NCBI RefSeq assembly: GCF_003325355.1 | Contig: NZ_CP030850.1 | Span: 3,472,001 to 3,536,000, forward strand | Reading direction: 5' to 3' | Source: Runella rosea | GTDB lineage: Bacteria > Bacteroidota > Bacteroidia > Cytophagales > Spirosomataceae | Length of the DNA stretch: 64,000 nt | Shown here: positions 8,479-18,079 of the stretch, piece by piece | Position numbering within the stretch: the stretch's first letter is position 1 | How the letters are laid out: every line of letters begins with the position of its first letter | Program-made: the position numbers and the translations under genes | Notes under the pieces: model-generated | The model's input: the letters and a program-made list of their open reading frames with translations, nothing else | What the model was told of the DNA's origin: nothing | The model's database searches: none

Positions 8479-8802
8479 TTAAAACAGATTGAAATTGAAG
8501 GGCTTATCTCTCAAAATCAAGAAGTAAATCAGGCCCGCCAATACAATGTAGCTAACGATAAGCCATTTCTTCTTTTGTTCAAACTCCCGGTGATGATGAT
8601 AGTAATCATAATACATCGAAGCCGATAAGCCAAACACCATCAGCATCACGCACATGATGGCACAATGGGTGCGGTACATGATAAATTGATGCAGAAAAGG
8701 CGCCCCCATCAATATATAAAGTAACCACGTCCCGAACCCCATTCGGTACAAATAAACGCTCAAACGGCGATCATTTTTAAGATCAAAGAGTTTATCATTC
8801 AT
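8479..8802 (-). CDS. Small integral membrane protein, unknown
   Basis: A 107-residue protein with about three hydrophobic helices: one near the middle of the N-terminal half, one following RTHCAIM, and one near the C-terminus. A basic Y/H-rich stretch (YYDYYHHH) lies between the last two. The frame is open upstream to 9045, but ATG at 8802 is chosen because everything upstream overlaps the divergent glycosyltransferase gene and its promoter. No family recognised. Confidence 0.6.
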   Translation of the reverse strand: MNDKLFDLKNDRRLSVYLYRMGFGTWLLYILMGAPFLHQFIMYRTHCAIMCVMLMVFGLSASMYYDYYHHHREFEQKKKWLIVSYIVLAGLIYFLILRDKPFNFNLF

Positions 8803-8835
8803 CTGAGTAGGAGGCTGGTTTTCAGTAAAATTAGT

Positions 8836-8843
8836 TAGTTTTG
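8836..8843 (+). promoter_or_regulatory. Putative -7 element of the GT9 gene
   Basis: TAGTTTTG matches TAnnTTTG, 37 bases before the ATG. A T-rich GGTTTTC lies about 18 bases upstream, in place of a -33 TTTG. Confidence 0.45.
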
Positions 8844-8880
8844 CACTAAAAGTCAAATTCTTCCAACCCTTATACGTTTT

Positions 8881-9867
8881 ATGTCCCTGAAAGTGTTGAT
8901 TATTCGTTTTTCTTCCATCGGTGACATTGTTTTGACCACCCCAGTTGTTCGTTGCCTCAAAACCCAGCGACCTGATGTGGAAATTCATTATTTGACCAAA
9001 TCTTCGTACAAATATCTGCTCACCGACAACCCTTACATCGATCATTTACACCTATTGGATGGAAGTATTTGGGGCATTGCAAAACAGCTCCGAAAGGAAA
9101 AATTTGACCTTGTTATTGACCTTCACCAAAACCTCCGAACCCTTCAAATCAAAGCCGCACTTGGCGTGCAGGCGATTAGTTTTAATAAGCTAAATTGGGA
9201 GAAGTGGTTGTATGTCAATTGGAAAATAAACGCTTTACCCAACGTCCATATTGTAGACCGTTACCTCAACACATTGCAAACATTGGGAGTGGTCAACGAT
9301 GACCGAGGATTGGATTATTTCATTCCTTACCGCGATATTATCGAGCCAGATTGGCTCCCCGAAAGTCACCAAAAGGGGTTTGTGGCCTACGCCATCGGCG
9401 GTCAACACGAGACCAAAAAACTCCCCCTAAACCGTATGATTGAGTTGTGCGAAAAAATCAACTTCCCCATCGTTCTTTTGGGCGGAAAAGAGGATGCCGC
9501 CAACGGCGATATGATTGAGAAAGCCATCGGTAAGCATTTTATCTACAATGCTTGCGGTAAGTGTAATTTTAACCAATCTGCTTCGCTGATTCAACAATCC
9601 AAGTTGGTGTTCAGTCACGATACAGGCTTGATGCACGTGGCAGCGGCTTTCAAAAAGAAAATCTATTCGATTTGGGGAAATACCGTTCCCGAGTTCGGCA
9701 TGTATCCGTACCAAACGCAGTTTGTAATGCTTGAGAATCGTCAGCTTACTTGCCGTCCGTGCTCCAAAATTGGCCACAAACGCTGCCCGAAGGGTCATTT
9801 CAAGTGCATGACTGAACTGTCGTTTGCCTTTGAAATCAAAGAATTAAAACGACAAAGCTGGCAGTAG
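8881..9867 (+). CDS. Glycosyltransferase family 9 (ADP-heptose:LPS heptosyltransferase-like)
   Basis: A 328-residue cytoplasmic GT-B enzyme expected to add a heptose or related sugar to lipid A-core. The N-terminus IIRFSSIGDIVLTTPVVR and the C-terminal donor-site stretch HDTGLMHVAAAF, then WGNTVPEFGMYPY, are standard GT9 features. A cysteine cluster follows: CRPC, then CPKGHFKCM, common in Bacteroidota members. Whether heptose is the actual donor sugar cannot be told. The divergent neighbour is a small membrane protein. Confidence 0.88.
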   Translation: MSLKVLIIRFSSIGDIVLTTPVVRCLKTQRPDVEIHYLTKSSYKYLLTDNPYIDHLHLLDGSIWGIAKQLRKEKFDLVIDLHQNLRTLQIKAALGVQAISFNKLNWEKWLYVNWKINALPNVHIVDRYLNTLQTLGVVNDDRGLDYFIPYRDIIEPDWLPESHQKGFVAYAIGGQHETKKLPLNRMIELCEKINFPIVLLGGKEDAANGDMIEKAIGKHFIYNACGKCNFNQSASLIQQSKLVFSHDTGLMHVAAAFKKKIYSIWGNTVPEFGMYPYQTQFVMLENRQLTCRPCSKIGHKRCPKGHFKCMTELSFAFEIKELKRQSWQ

Positions 9868-10017
9868 AAACAGGTAATCAGGAGAACAAAAAAATTCAGA
9901 ATGTAAAATATAAAAATATATAATACAGCGCTTTCCGAACGATTTTCTTTATCAGTTTTACATTTTTCAGTTTCTCGGTTCTACATTCCTCGGTTTTCTG
10001 GTTTCTCTGCTAAATAA

Positions 10018-10503
10018 TCACAGCAGCCCTTCCACCAATTTTACAACGGCTCCCAACCCCTGCGCATCCACGGCGCTGAAATCGTCCAATTGGTCACTGT
10101 CTACATCTAGCACCATTGCCACGCTCCCATCAGGGGCAAAAACGGGCAATACAATCTCCGATTTGGAGGCCGAACTACACGCAATATGTCCAGGGAATTG
10201 CTCTACATCGGGGACAATTATGGTTTCTTTACGGGTGTAACACGCCCCGCACACGCCTTTATCAAACTGAATACGCGTACAAGCAATTGGCCCCTGAAAA
10301 GGCCCTAGCACCAATTGTTGGTCTTTTTTGAGGTAAAAGCCGACCCAGAAAAAGCTGAACGCCTCGCGCAGTGCCGCTGAGATATTGGCCAAATTGGCAA
10401 TTAAATCGTTTTCACCTTCAGTAAGCGCCGCAATCTGCGGCACCAGACTCTCATACAGCAAAGCGCGATCGGTGGTAGCGGGAAGATATAAGGTTTCGGC
10501 CAT
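10018..10503 (-). CDS. Free methionine-(R)-sulfoxide reductase, GAF-domain type (fRMsr)
   Basis: Reduces free L-methionine (R)-sulfoxide, protecting against oxidants. The 161-residue protein is a single GAF domain. Cys75, Cys85 and Cys109 reproduce the 10- and 24-residue spacing of the yeast fRMsr cysteines 91, 101 and 125; an extra Cys88 follows the second. The stretches FFWVGFYL, LGPFQGPIAC, GVCGACY and VLDVDS are typical. It is a monocistronic gene between convergent and divergent neighbours. Confidence 0.9.
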   Translation of the reverse strand: MAETLYLPATTDRALLYESLVPQIAALTEGENDLIANLANISAALREAFSFFWVGFYLKKDQQLVLGPFQGPIACTRIQFDKGVCGACYTRKETIIVPDVEQFPGHIACSSASKSEIVLPVFAPDGSVAMVLDVDSDQLDDFSAVDAQGLGAVVKLVEGLL

Positions 10504-10567
10504 GATTTTTTAATGGTTGATGAAGCTAACTACTTTCTGAACTTTAAACTTATTCCAATGATATTTT

Positions 10568-10575
10568 TAGATTTG
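10568..10575 (+). promoter_or_regulatory. Putative -7 element of the RND exporter
   Basis: TAGATTTG matches TAnnTTTG, 28 bases before the ATG. Confidence 0.45.
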
Positions 10576-10603
10576 CATTCTTTCGTACCTTGATACTCAT
10601 CGA

Positions 10604-12943
10604 ATGTTCAGCCATACAGTATCCACTTTTATTCTCAAACACCGTCTGGGTCTCTTGGTAGCCTATATCGGCCTGACGGTCTTTATGGGGTATCAAGCCA
10701 CCAAAGTTCGCTTTTCTTACGAATTACCCCAAATTTTACCCGAAAGTAACCCTGATTTTCAATTGTACCAATCGTTTAAAGCACGCTACGGAGAAAATGG
10801 TAATGTGTTGGTCATCGGCGTGGCTACCGACCAACTGTTTACGTTACCCATTTTCAGGGATTGGTACGAACTGAATCGGAAAATCAAAAAGATTAGTGGC
10901 GTAAAAGACGCTATTTCCAGTGCCAATCTAGTGGAAATTGTTCGCAACGACAGCCTTAAACAATTCGATTTCAGGCAAATAATCCCTAACAAACCCAATA
11001 GCCAGACCGAAGTAGATTCGATTAAAGCCAAAATCGGCCGTTTACCTTTTTACCAAGGATTTATCGTCAGCGCAGATGGGAAAGCACATTTGATGGCAAT
11101 CACACTTGAGCAAGACGCCCTCAATCACCCAAACCTAAACACATTTATCGACCAAATCAAGCGAGAAACACTGGCTTTTGAAAACCTCCACGGCCTGAAA
11201 ATACATTTATCGGGCATGCCCTATATACTTACCGAATACGTCGCTAAGGTGCGTCAAGAAGTCGTACTTTTTAGCATTTTAGCCATCATAGTCACGGGGC
11301 TTATTTTACTTTTTTTCTTCCGTTCGTGGATGATGATGCTTATTTCGTTGGGCGTCGTCTTGGTCGGGGCCGTGTGGAGTGTAGGGTTTATGAGCCTTTT
11401 AGGGTACAAAATCACCCAGCTTACAAGTATAATACCCTCTCTGATGGTGATGATTGGCGTCTCTAATGCCTTCTTTGTGACAAAAAAATACCACGAAGAA
11501 TTCTCCCGACTGGGCAATCAACGCCAAGCCCTGCAAACTACGGCCGAGAAAATCGGCGAAACCACTTTTTGGACCAACCTTCTGGCCGCCATTGGGTTCG
11601 GTGTCTTTTCTCTAGCGGGCAGTAAGTTCTTGGCGGAATTTGGCCAGCTTGCGGCTTTGAGTCTGCTATGCACCTACGTTATGTGTATGACGACTATCCC
11701 TATTTTTTACAGTTATTTATCCGACTCCAACGAAAAACACCTTGGGCGCTTAGAAAACAAGTATGTCAACCTATTTCTGAAAAAAATTGATGAATGGGTA
11801 CACCATCGCTCCCCCGTTATTTATGGTTCAGTGGCGGCGTTACTTATCGTGGCATTAGTGGGTCTCATCCAAATCAAAAATACTAGCTTTATGGCGGACA
11901 ATCTCCCTCAAAATAGCCCGCTTGTGAGCGATTTAGATTTTTTCAAAAAACATTTTAAAGGAGTAATGCCGTTTGAAATAAACATTGACACTGGCCGCCC
12001 TGGACGCGTTTTGGCTCCTCAAACGTTGACAAAAATTAATCTTTTGCAGAAAGAGTTTGCTCAATATCCTGAGTTTACCAAACCGCTTTCGGTAGTCGAA
12101 GCCACCAAATTCATTTACCAAGGTTACCGCGACGGCGACCCCAAGTATTTTGTATTGCCCGATGCGCTCGAACTCAGCAAATTGGCCGAATATATTGGCA
12201 ATTTCAAAGGCAATGATAACCGTCTGAATAGTTTTATGGACAGCACGCGGCGATATACCCGGGTGAGTTTTCAAATCGCCGACGTTGGCACTGATCGGAT
12301 TGCCGCGTTGTACGCACTTCTACACCCCAAAATTGATAGTTTGTTCAATATAGATTCCAGCACGGGCAAACAAGTTGAGAAAGAGGAACGATACGAAGCC
12401 AAAATCACGGGAAGTGCTGTGGTATCTAGCAAAGGCAATGATTATTTGTTACAAAATTCGATTGAAAGTACCCTGTTAGTCATTGGGTTAATTTCAATTT
12501 TAATGGTCGTACTTTTCGGTAATTGGCGCCTGATTTTGATCGCCCTAGTTCCGAGCTGCGTCCCTTTGATTTTGGCAGCAGGAATCATGGTTTTTTGGAA
12601 AATACCTCTAAACGCTATCACCACGCTTGTTTTCAGCATTGCATTCGGACTTTCTTCCATGAGCGTCATCCATTTTTTGACCAAGTACAAAGATGAATTT
12701 CGCACCAACAAAAGCAGTGTAAGCGAAGCAATTTCCCATACAATTCAGGTTGTAGGAATAAGTATGTTTTACAACGCCCTCATACTGTTTGCAGGATTTG
12801 CTATTTTTACGACTTCAAACTTCAAAGGGACCGTTGCGATGGGAATTTTGGTCGCCATTACGTTGTTAATGGGAATGTTGTCCAATTTAATCCTCCTGCC
12901 AACGTTTTTACTTTGGTTCAATAAAAAGTTAGTTAATGGCTAA
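10604..12943 (+). CDS. RND-superfamily exporter, MMPL type
   Basis: A 779-residue transporter of the proton-driven RND/MMPL class. One transmembrane helix (about 14-32) and a large periplasmic loop come first. About five helices follow (220-375), then a seventh near 405-423, a second periplasmic loop, and five helices from about 622 to the C-terminus. This is the internally duplicated 12-helix layout. Polar residues sit in the helix that follows GYKITQLTSIIPSL. No membrane-fusion or outer-membrane partner is adjacent, so it is likelier a lipid-type exporter than a drug pump. The cargo is unknown. The DUF4834 gene follows 51 bases downstream. Confidence 0.85.
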   Translation: MFSHTVSTFILKHRLGLLVAYIGLTVFMGYQATKVRFSYELPQILPESNPDFQLYQSFKARYGENGNVLVIGVATDQLFTLPIFRDWYELNRKIKKISGVKDAISSANLVEIVRNDSLKQFDFRQIIPNKPNSQTEVDSIKAKIGRLPFYQGFIVSADGKAHLMAITLEQDALNHPNLNTFIDQIKRETLAFENLHGLKIHLSGMPYILTEYVAKVRQEVVLFSILAIIVTGLILLFFFRSWMMMLISLGVVLVGAVWSVGFMSLLGYKITQLTSIIPSLMVMIGVSNAFFVTKKYHEEFSRLGNQRQALQTTAEKIGETTFWTNLLAAIGFGVFSLAGSKFLAEFGQLAALSLLCTYVMCMTTIPIFYSYLSDSNEKHLGRLENKYVNLFLKKIDEWVHHRSPVIYGSVAALLIVALVGLIQIKNTSFMADNLPQNSPLVSDLDFFKKHFKGVMPFEINIDTGRPGRVLAPQTLTKINLLQKEFAQYPEFTKPLSVVEATKFIYQGYRDGDPKYFVLPDALELSKLAEYIGNFKGNDNRLNSFMDSTRRYTRVSFQIADVGTDRIAALYALLHPKIDSLFNIDSSTGKQVEKEERYEAKITGSAVVSSKGNDYLLQNSIESTLLVIGLISILMVVLFGNWRLILIALVPSCVPLILAAGIMVFWKIPLNAITTLVFSIAFGLSSMSVIHFLTKYKDEFRTNKSSVSEAISHTIQVVGISMFYNALILFAGFAIFTTSNFKGTVAMGILVAITLLMGMLSNLILLPTFLLWFNKKLVNG

Positions 12944-12994
12944 ATAGTAAAAAAACACCAACCGTTAGCTTTAACAGGTAATCTCCCTAAAACA

Positions 12995-13234
12995 ATGAAA
13001 ATACTTTTTAACATACTCCTCATTTTCATCTTCTTTGTGGCCTTCGTTCCTCCGTTCCGGCGCTTTATGTTTTGGTTGCTAGTGGGACGTCAATTGGTAA
13101 AAGAGCAGAAAAAAGCAAATCAACCCTCCCAACGTCGCGAAGGCGAAATCAGGGTAGAACCCAAACCCACTAGCTCCGACCAATCGCGGTTTCGGGGTGG
13201 CGAATACGTTGATTACGAAGAAGTAAAAGATTAA
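12995..13234 (+). CDS. DUF4834 family small membrane protein
   Basis: 79 residues: an N-terminal membrane segment (about 3-33) and a basic, disordered cytoplasmic tail ending GGEYVDYEEVKD, the typical DUF4834 signature. The family is common in Bacteroidota and has no known role. The gene lies between the exporter and the BatA-like gene, all on the plus strand, with gaps of 51 and 71 bases, which suggests one transcript. Confidence 0.8.
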   Translation: MKILFNILLIFIFFVAFVPPFRRFMFWLLVGRQLVKEQKKANQPSQRREGEIRVEPKPTSSDQSRFRGGEYVDYEEVKD

Positions 13235-13305
13235 GTGTTGGTCGTTGTTCTACAGAAAAGCCTTTCTTCTCTCTGTAAACCATCGACTTTTGACCAGTAA
13301 TAAAC

Positions 13306-14352
13306 ATGTGGGATTGGTTTTCTGCCGAATGGTTTTCACTCGCTAAATTACGTGCTTTCAGCTGGGCACATCCTTACTTTTTGTACGGAATATTGCTGAT
13401 TCCCATTGCGTTTTGGCTCCGACAGGCGTTTCATGCGGGCGCTTTTCAACGATTAGGAATTACGTTTGTGAATACCGATACCCCCAAAAGTTTCTCGGTA
13501 TGGCTGCGGTTGCTTTTTCCTATTTCTGGCTTTTTGGGGCTAAGCTGTCTTCTATTGGCGCTAGCCCGCCCGCAGTCCATCAATATACTCACAGAGCGTG
13601 ACGCGGAGGTTATTGATATCATGTTGGCCTTGGATATTTCTGAGTCCATGCGCGATAAAGACCTACCTCCCAGCCGATTAGCCTCTGCCAAATCGGTGGC
13701 CAAATCGTTTATTGGTGGGCGCTTACAAGACCGTATCGGCATTGTTTTATTTGCGGGGGAGGCATTCACCCTTTGTCCTTTGACCAACGATTACGAATTA
13801 CTATACAGTTTTTTGGACGACGTCAGTCATGAGCAAATTACCATTGCAGGAACTGCCGTTGGCAGCGCCTTAGCGGTATGTATCAACCGATTGCGTGAAA
13901 GTACCTCTAAATCAAAAGTGGTCGTTTTATTAAGTGACGGTGAAAGTACCGCTGGCAATTTGGACCCCATCACCGCCGCCAAACTGGCCAAAGCCTACGG
14001 CGTACGTGTCTATACCATTGCCATCGGCCGTACTGTGCCCAAGTCACTTGTCAACAATTCGCAGCACAATTCAGACTCTGTCGCCCTTACTTCCCCCCAA
14101 ACCGCCCCCGACGAAGGCACATTGCAGCAAATAGCGAAAGCCACCAATGGCCAATTCTATCGCGCTACCGACAATACCACGCTTAAAAACATATTCTCAC
14201 AAATAGATAATTTGGAACGTGTCAAAGTCAAAAACCGTCGTTATCAAGAAGTTAAAGACTTCTATCGGGTGTATCTCGACTGGGCCTTGGCTTTCTTTCT
14301 GTTAATGATGTTTTTGAAAGTTATCTTTATTGCTAATGTGTTAGAAGACTAG
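13306..14352 (+). CDS. BatA-like VWA-domain membrane protein
   Basis: A 348-residue protein of the Bacteroides aerotolerance (Bat) type. N-terminal helices lie near 23-40 and 68-88, a periplasmic VWA domain spans about 105-310, and a C-terminal helix lies near 325-343. The MIDAS metal site is intact: Asp110, Ser112 and Ser114 in DISES, Thr in AGTAVG, and Asp in LLSDGES. The family is thought to act in envelope stress or aerotolerance together with MoxR, BatB and BatD, which are not adjacent here. Its 3' end overlaps the convergent protease gene by 20 bases. Confidence 0.85.
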   Translation: MWDWFSAEWFSLAKLRAFSWAHPYFLYGILLIPIAFWLRQAFHAGAFQRLGITFVNTDTPKSFSVWLRLLFPISGFLGLSCLLLALARPQSINILTERDAEVIDIMLALDISESMRDKDLPPSRLASAKSVAKSFIGGRLQDRIGIVLFAGEAFTLCPLTNDYELLYSFLDDVSHEQITIAGTAVGSALAVCINRLRESTSKSKVVVLLSDGESTAGNLDPITAAKLAKAYGVRVYTIAIGRTVPKSLVNNSQHNSDSVALTSPQTAPDEGTLQQIAKATNGQFYRATDNTTLKNIFSQIDNLERVKVKNRRYQEVKDFYRVYLDWALAFFLLMMFLKVIFIANVLED

Positions 14353-15541
14353 CCACCGTAGTATATTGACTACTCACGCGGGCAATGGGATCTCCCGCGC
14401 CATCGGGATCATTGATAGCCGAACCAAAAGTAGGAACCGCATTACCACGAATCAGTAAAAGTCCCGCCACGTGCGGGGCCGCCATAGAAGTCCCCGACAA
14501 AATCGCGTAACGCCCGTTGGCATAGGTAGAAAGGATTCTGACGCCATACGCAGCTACATCAACCACGTCATTTCCGTAATTGGAAAAGCTGGCAAAACGG
14601 CCCGTACTGTCGACTGCCGATACCGTAAACACATTGGCATGGTTGAGTCTACCTGGCGAAAAGCCATTGGCCAATTTTTTGTCGTTGCCCGCTGCAATCG
14701 CAAATAAAATTCCTTTTTCAGCCGCCGCCTGCACTTGGCGGTCCAATGTGCTTGAAATTCCATCCAATCCTAAACTCATATTCACCACGTCGCCTGCTTT
14801 GCCGTTTTGACTCACGTGAGCTACCGCCGCCACCACACTCGAAAGGCGTCCTTCGCCCAGTTGATCTAGGGCTTTCAACGCCACTAATTTGACTCCAGAA
14901 GCTACGCCCACAATACCGATGGTGTTATTGAGCGCCCCAATAATACCCGCCACGTGGGTTCCGTGCCCATTATTATCATCGGCCGAGGTTTGTCCTGTAA
15001 TGAACGATTGGCTGCGTTGGGTATCGACGTTCAAATCAGGGTGGTCGAGGTCAACGCCGGTATCTATAATCCATACGGTTTTTTCTGCAAAATTTTGGCC
15101 ATTCCCGTACCCAGTTTTCCGAGTACTCCACGTCACCGAAGCGGGTGCGACTACGTCTACACAACCACACACACTCACCACTCGGTCGGGTTCAATCACT
15201 TCAACGGATGGGTCTGTTTGGAGCGTTTTTACCTCTCCTTTAGAAAGCTTTGCTACAAAGCCACGCGTTTTCCCCGCAAAAGCTGTTCGAATGGCTCCCG
15301 AAGATAAATGGTGTTTGCTCAGAAGTTGCTCCGAAAATGCCGCAATACGCGCATTCGTAGCGGTCTGAGTTAGCGCCGATGTTTCCGCATTTTCTTTCAA
15401 AGTCACAATATACTCTCCTTCAATTACTTCACCACTATGAGCCGAGGCCGCCACCAAACAATCGGTAGCTGGTTCAAGTGAGTTTTCGCTTTCGCAAGCG
15501 GCTATCCATACCAATCCTAAGATAAAAGATACCTTTTTCAT
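14333..15541 (-). CDS. Subtilisin-like S8 protease, lipoprotein, with I9 propeptide
   Basis: A 402-residue secreted serine protease. The lipobox WIAAC puts the lipid-anchored cysteine at residue 16. An inhibitor-I9 propeptide (about 42-123) precedes the catalytic domain, which resembles proteinase K and aqualysin. The triad is Asp160 (WIIDTGVD), His193 (NGHGTH) and Ser352 (SGTSMAAPH); the oxyanion Asn is 286 in AAGN. All are intact. The 3' end overlaps the convergent BatA-like gene by 20 bases. The target proteins are unknown. Confidence 0.92.
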   Translation of the reverse strand: MKKVSFILGLVWIAACESENSLEPATDCLVAASAHSGEVIEGEYIVTLKENAETSALTQTATNARIAAFSEQLLSKHHLSSGAIRTAFAGKTRGFVAKLSKGEVKTLQTDPSVEVIEPDRVVSVCGCVDVVAPASVTWSTRKTGYGNGQNFAEKTVWIIDTGVDLDHPDLNVDTQRSQSFITGQTSADDNNGHGTHVAGIIGALNNTIGIVGVASGVKLVALKALDQLGEGRLSSVVAAVAHVSQNGKAGDVVNMSLGLDGISSTLDRQVQAAAEKGILFAIAAGNDKKLANGFSPGRLNHANVFTVSAVDSTGRFASFSNYGNDVVDVAAYGVRILSTYANGRYAILSGTSMAAPHVAGLLLIRGNAVPTFGSAINDPDGAGDPIARVSSQYTTVASLLTH

Positions 15542-15722
15542 TTGCAGTCAGTTGATTTTGAGAAAAAGGTAGAAGGTAGGTCATGGAGGAGATGAGCGTT
15601 AAATTCGATACTTCTAACGCGGCTAAGCAGGGCAAAATTGTTTTGATAAAAATAAAATTGTCAGCATACAGCCGCTACTTTGCAACTGCACACTGACAAT
15701 CTGAATTTCAAAACCGACGAGC

Positions 15723-16331
15723 TTATTTTTTAGCTTTTGCGGCTTCTTTCTCTTTGTATTCTTTGTTAAGGCCTTCAACCATCTTTTTGGTCACATCCAG
15801 GTTGGCGTCGGCAAAAAGGATTCCACCACCTTTGCTGTAGCCAAGCACAAATTCGTAGCCGTTTTCTTTGTTATAATTCTTAATGTATTCGAAGATATTA
15901 CCGTAAAATTCTTCGGTTTTTTTGATACGCTCTTCATCGAGTTTACGCAATTGTTCGTCACGATATTTGGTAATATCCTGTTCTTCTTTGGCCAATTGAG
16001 ACTGGGCCGCCTGCGCCTGATCTTGTGACAACGCTCCTTGCTGAGCACGCTGCTGGAAGAAGGCTACTTTGTTTTGGAACGAACGCCCTTTGTTAGCTAA
16101 ATCGTTTTCTAACTGAAAACCTTTGCTTTCAAACTCTTTTTGAAAGTCTTTGTAATATTCATAGTTTTTGAGGAGGCTATCGGCCTGTACGTATACAATT
16201 TTTTTGCCTTTCGATGCTTCCGAAATGCTTCCGCCTGCACTGTCAGATGAATGGTGTGAGAAGTGCTGATATCCTAAAAAAGCCACCGCCACAGTCAAAA
16301 CCGCATTCCAAATAAGTAGTCCGTTTTTCAC
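15723..16331 (-). CDS. OmpH/Skp-family periplasmic chaperone
   Basis: 202 residues: an N-terminal hydrophobic signal/anchor (about 5-24), then a long charged coiled coil (about 60-150) and a beta-stranded end with YEFVLGYSKGGGILFAD, typical of OmpH/Skp. Skp trimers hold unfolded outer-membrane proteins in the periplasm. A Lys-rich tail ends the protein. Unlike many Bacteroidota it is not beside bamA; it stands alone between a protease and a haloperoxidase-like gene. The signal may be uncleaved. Confidence 0.87.
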   Translation of the reverse strand: MKNGLLIWNAVLTVAVAFLGYQHFSHHSSDSAGGSISEASKGKKIVYVQADSLLKNYEYYKDFQKEFESKGFQLENDLANKGRSFQNKVAFFQQRAQQGALSQDQAQAAQSQLAKEEQDITKYRDEQLRKLDEERIKKTEEFYGNIFEYIKNYNKENGYEFVLGYSKGGGILFADANLDVTKKMVEGLNKEYKEKEAAKAKK

Positions 16332-16464
16332 AATAAAAAGGTTTTAAATTTTGATAAAAGTTAATTATTAATGGTAAAGAGCCAATTATTATACGTAAAG
16401 AATTGATAACCAAATTCATACTGATAGATTATCGGATAACGATTGACGTTAACGATTGTGCAAG

Positions 16465-16472
16465 CAAAGTTA
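16465..16472 (-). promoter_or_regulatory. Putative -7 element upstream of ompH
   Basis: Read on the minus strand it is TAACTTTG, matching TAnnTTTG. It would give a 5' leader of about 125 bases. Confidence 0.35.
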
Positions 16473-16490
16473 GAAATAATACTGTACCTT

Positions 16491-16539
16491 TAAAAAAAAA
16501 GTCGTTTACTTGTCTGGTTAACCAAACAAGTAAGCGACT
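16491..16539 (-). terminator. Terminator of the haloperoxidase-like gene
   Basis: A 20-base stem (16500-16519 with 16520-16539, two mismatches) folds almost without a loop. On the minus strand it is followed by nine T. It lies 30 bases past the stop at 16569. Confidence 0.85.
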
Positions 16540-16568
16540 TCCTTTCAATACATATCAGCTGCGTTTTT

Positions 16569-17954
16569 TTACTGTTTCCACCGAAGAGCATTGATATTTT
16601 GACCAATCTTCCGCCCTTCTTTTAGGCCCGTATCATTGTCCTGAAAAGTATGGATTCCGCCCAAAAATCTCGAATAAGCCGATTCTTCGGCCGCTGCCCA
16701 AAGTGATTGAAACGAGCGAGACTTAAAATCTACGTTGCGCTTAACATCACGCACCCGATTGACATGGGAATCGTCAACAAAGGCGAAATCTGCACCAAAG
16801 ACCGCCTCCAGCGCTACGGCCGAAGCCGAAGACTGCGTGGAATGCCCCGAAGAATACCCAGGGAAAGGAGGCGCGGGCCAAAAAGGAATCCATTTGGGAT
16901 CAATTGCTCGCCGTACAAAAGTATAAGGGCGCTCATTGTTAAAATAAAATTTACATTTCCAGCACAGCGTAAAGGCATCAGCAACGGCTATTCCCGTTCG
17001 TGCCAAAGCCTCAGCGGCTTTATCTAGTTTGGCATTACTGTTTTTTATAGCTATCCGGGCAATGTTGTAGGAATGACCAGGAGGTGTAAAGGTCTCACTC
17101 GGATCATCGGCCCACCACACTGCTATTTCTTTTTCAAGCTGTGTTAAGGCAATGTTCTTCTTGTAAACGTCGTAGTATTGTTGAAAATAGGGGGAATTAA
17201 CCTGAGTTGATACCGTCAAAGGCAGCGGCATAGGCATCGAAGAATTTACCGCCAAAAAGGTGCGATTTTTGCCCCAATAGGGTTGCATCGGAATCGTTCT
17301 GCCGTTTTCAGTAGGCTGCCAAGAGCCAGGAGCAGTCAGAGCTTTATAATCGGCGGGAAAGTTTCGAGTAAACCCTTCATGACCGCCGTCTGTTTTAGAC
17401 CATTCAAAAATCGCTTTGGCCACTTCATTACCAAAAGCCTCGGAGCGCTCAATGACTTCTTGGTTACTTTCTGCCAAAAAACCTGTTCTTAAAGTTGCTG
17501 CCAAGGAATCTGCCATCTTTTTTGCCACTTCTGGAGCATTAGGCCAAAGGTTTCTGGCCATAAAAAGCTGCGCTGCATTGGCACTTGCCGCCCAGTGATA
17601 TTCTTTTCCCGTCTCTGGTAGCGGAAGTGATTTTAAACCATTTAACTGTCCCGCAAGGGAACGATTAGACTTGATACCAGGTACTACCGATTCATACAAC
17701 GCTAAGCCAGCATATCCCAACGCCCGAGAAGCAACGGGAGGTGTAAAACCAGGGCTTTGCCGAATCAATTTCAGGCTCATTTCTGACCATTTGAGGGCTA
17801 CATCCGCGCTATAGGTCTGCGTTTCTTTTGAATTATCGGCAGGATTTGTAGGGTCATTCGGTGTTCTACAACTGTATATTGTAAAAGCCAGCAATACCAC
17901 AACAACGGCATGATAACCTCCCCGATACAACAGTTTGAATAAAGTTTTTTTCAT
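16569..17954 (-). CDS. Vanadium-dependent haloperoxidase-like lipoprotein (PAP2 superfamily)
   Basis: A 461-residue exported protein; the lipobox-like FTIYSC places the cysteine at 29. The vanadate/phosphate pocket of haloperoxidases and acid phosphatases is complete: Lys335 and Arg342 (spacing 7), Ser369-Gly370-His371, and Arg429 with His435 (spacing 6), as in Curvularia chloroperoxidase. Similar proteins are widespread in Cytophagales. Without biochemical data it could be a phosphatase or a haloperoxidase. It is a monocistronic gene with its own terminator. Confidence 0.88.
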   Translation of the reverse strand: MKKTLFKLLYRGGYHAVVVVLLAFTIYSCRTPNDPTNPADNSKETQTYSADVALKWSEMSLKLIRQSPGFTPPVASRALGYAGLALYESVVPGIKSNRSLAGQLNGLKSLPLPETGKEYHWAASANAAQLFMARNLWPNAPEVAKKMADSLAATLRTGFLAESNQEVIERSEAFGNEVAKAIFEWSKTDGGHEGFTRNFPADYKALTAPGSWQPTENGRTIPMQPYWGKNRTFLAVNSSMPMPLPLTVSTQVNSPYFQQYYDVYKKNIALTQLEKEIAVWWADDPSETFTPPGHSYNIARIAIKNSNAKLDKAAEALARTGIAVADAFTLCWKCKFYFNNERPYTFVRRAIDPKWIPFWPAPPFPGYSSGHSTQSSASAVALEAVFGADFAFVDDSHVNRVRDVKRNVDFKSRSFQSLWAAAEESAYSRFLGGIHTFQDNDTGLKEGRKIGQNINALRWKQ

Positions 17955-18079
17955 ACTAACTGATCTAAATTAGCTTCCCTAGAAAAAAGAGACAGTAGAA
18001 AATACTTCAAAAATAGTGCCAATTTTAAGACGGCATTTGACTACCCCATCTGGAAGAATTTTTAATAAAAAGGGAAGTT

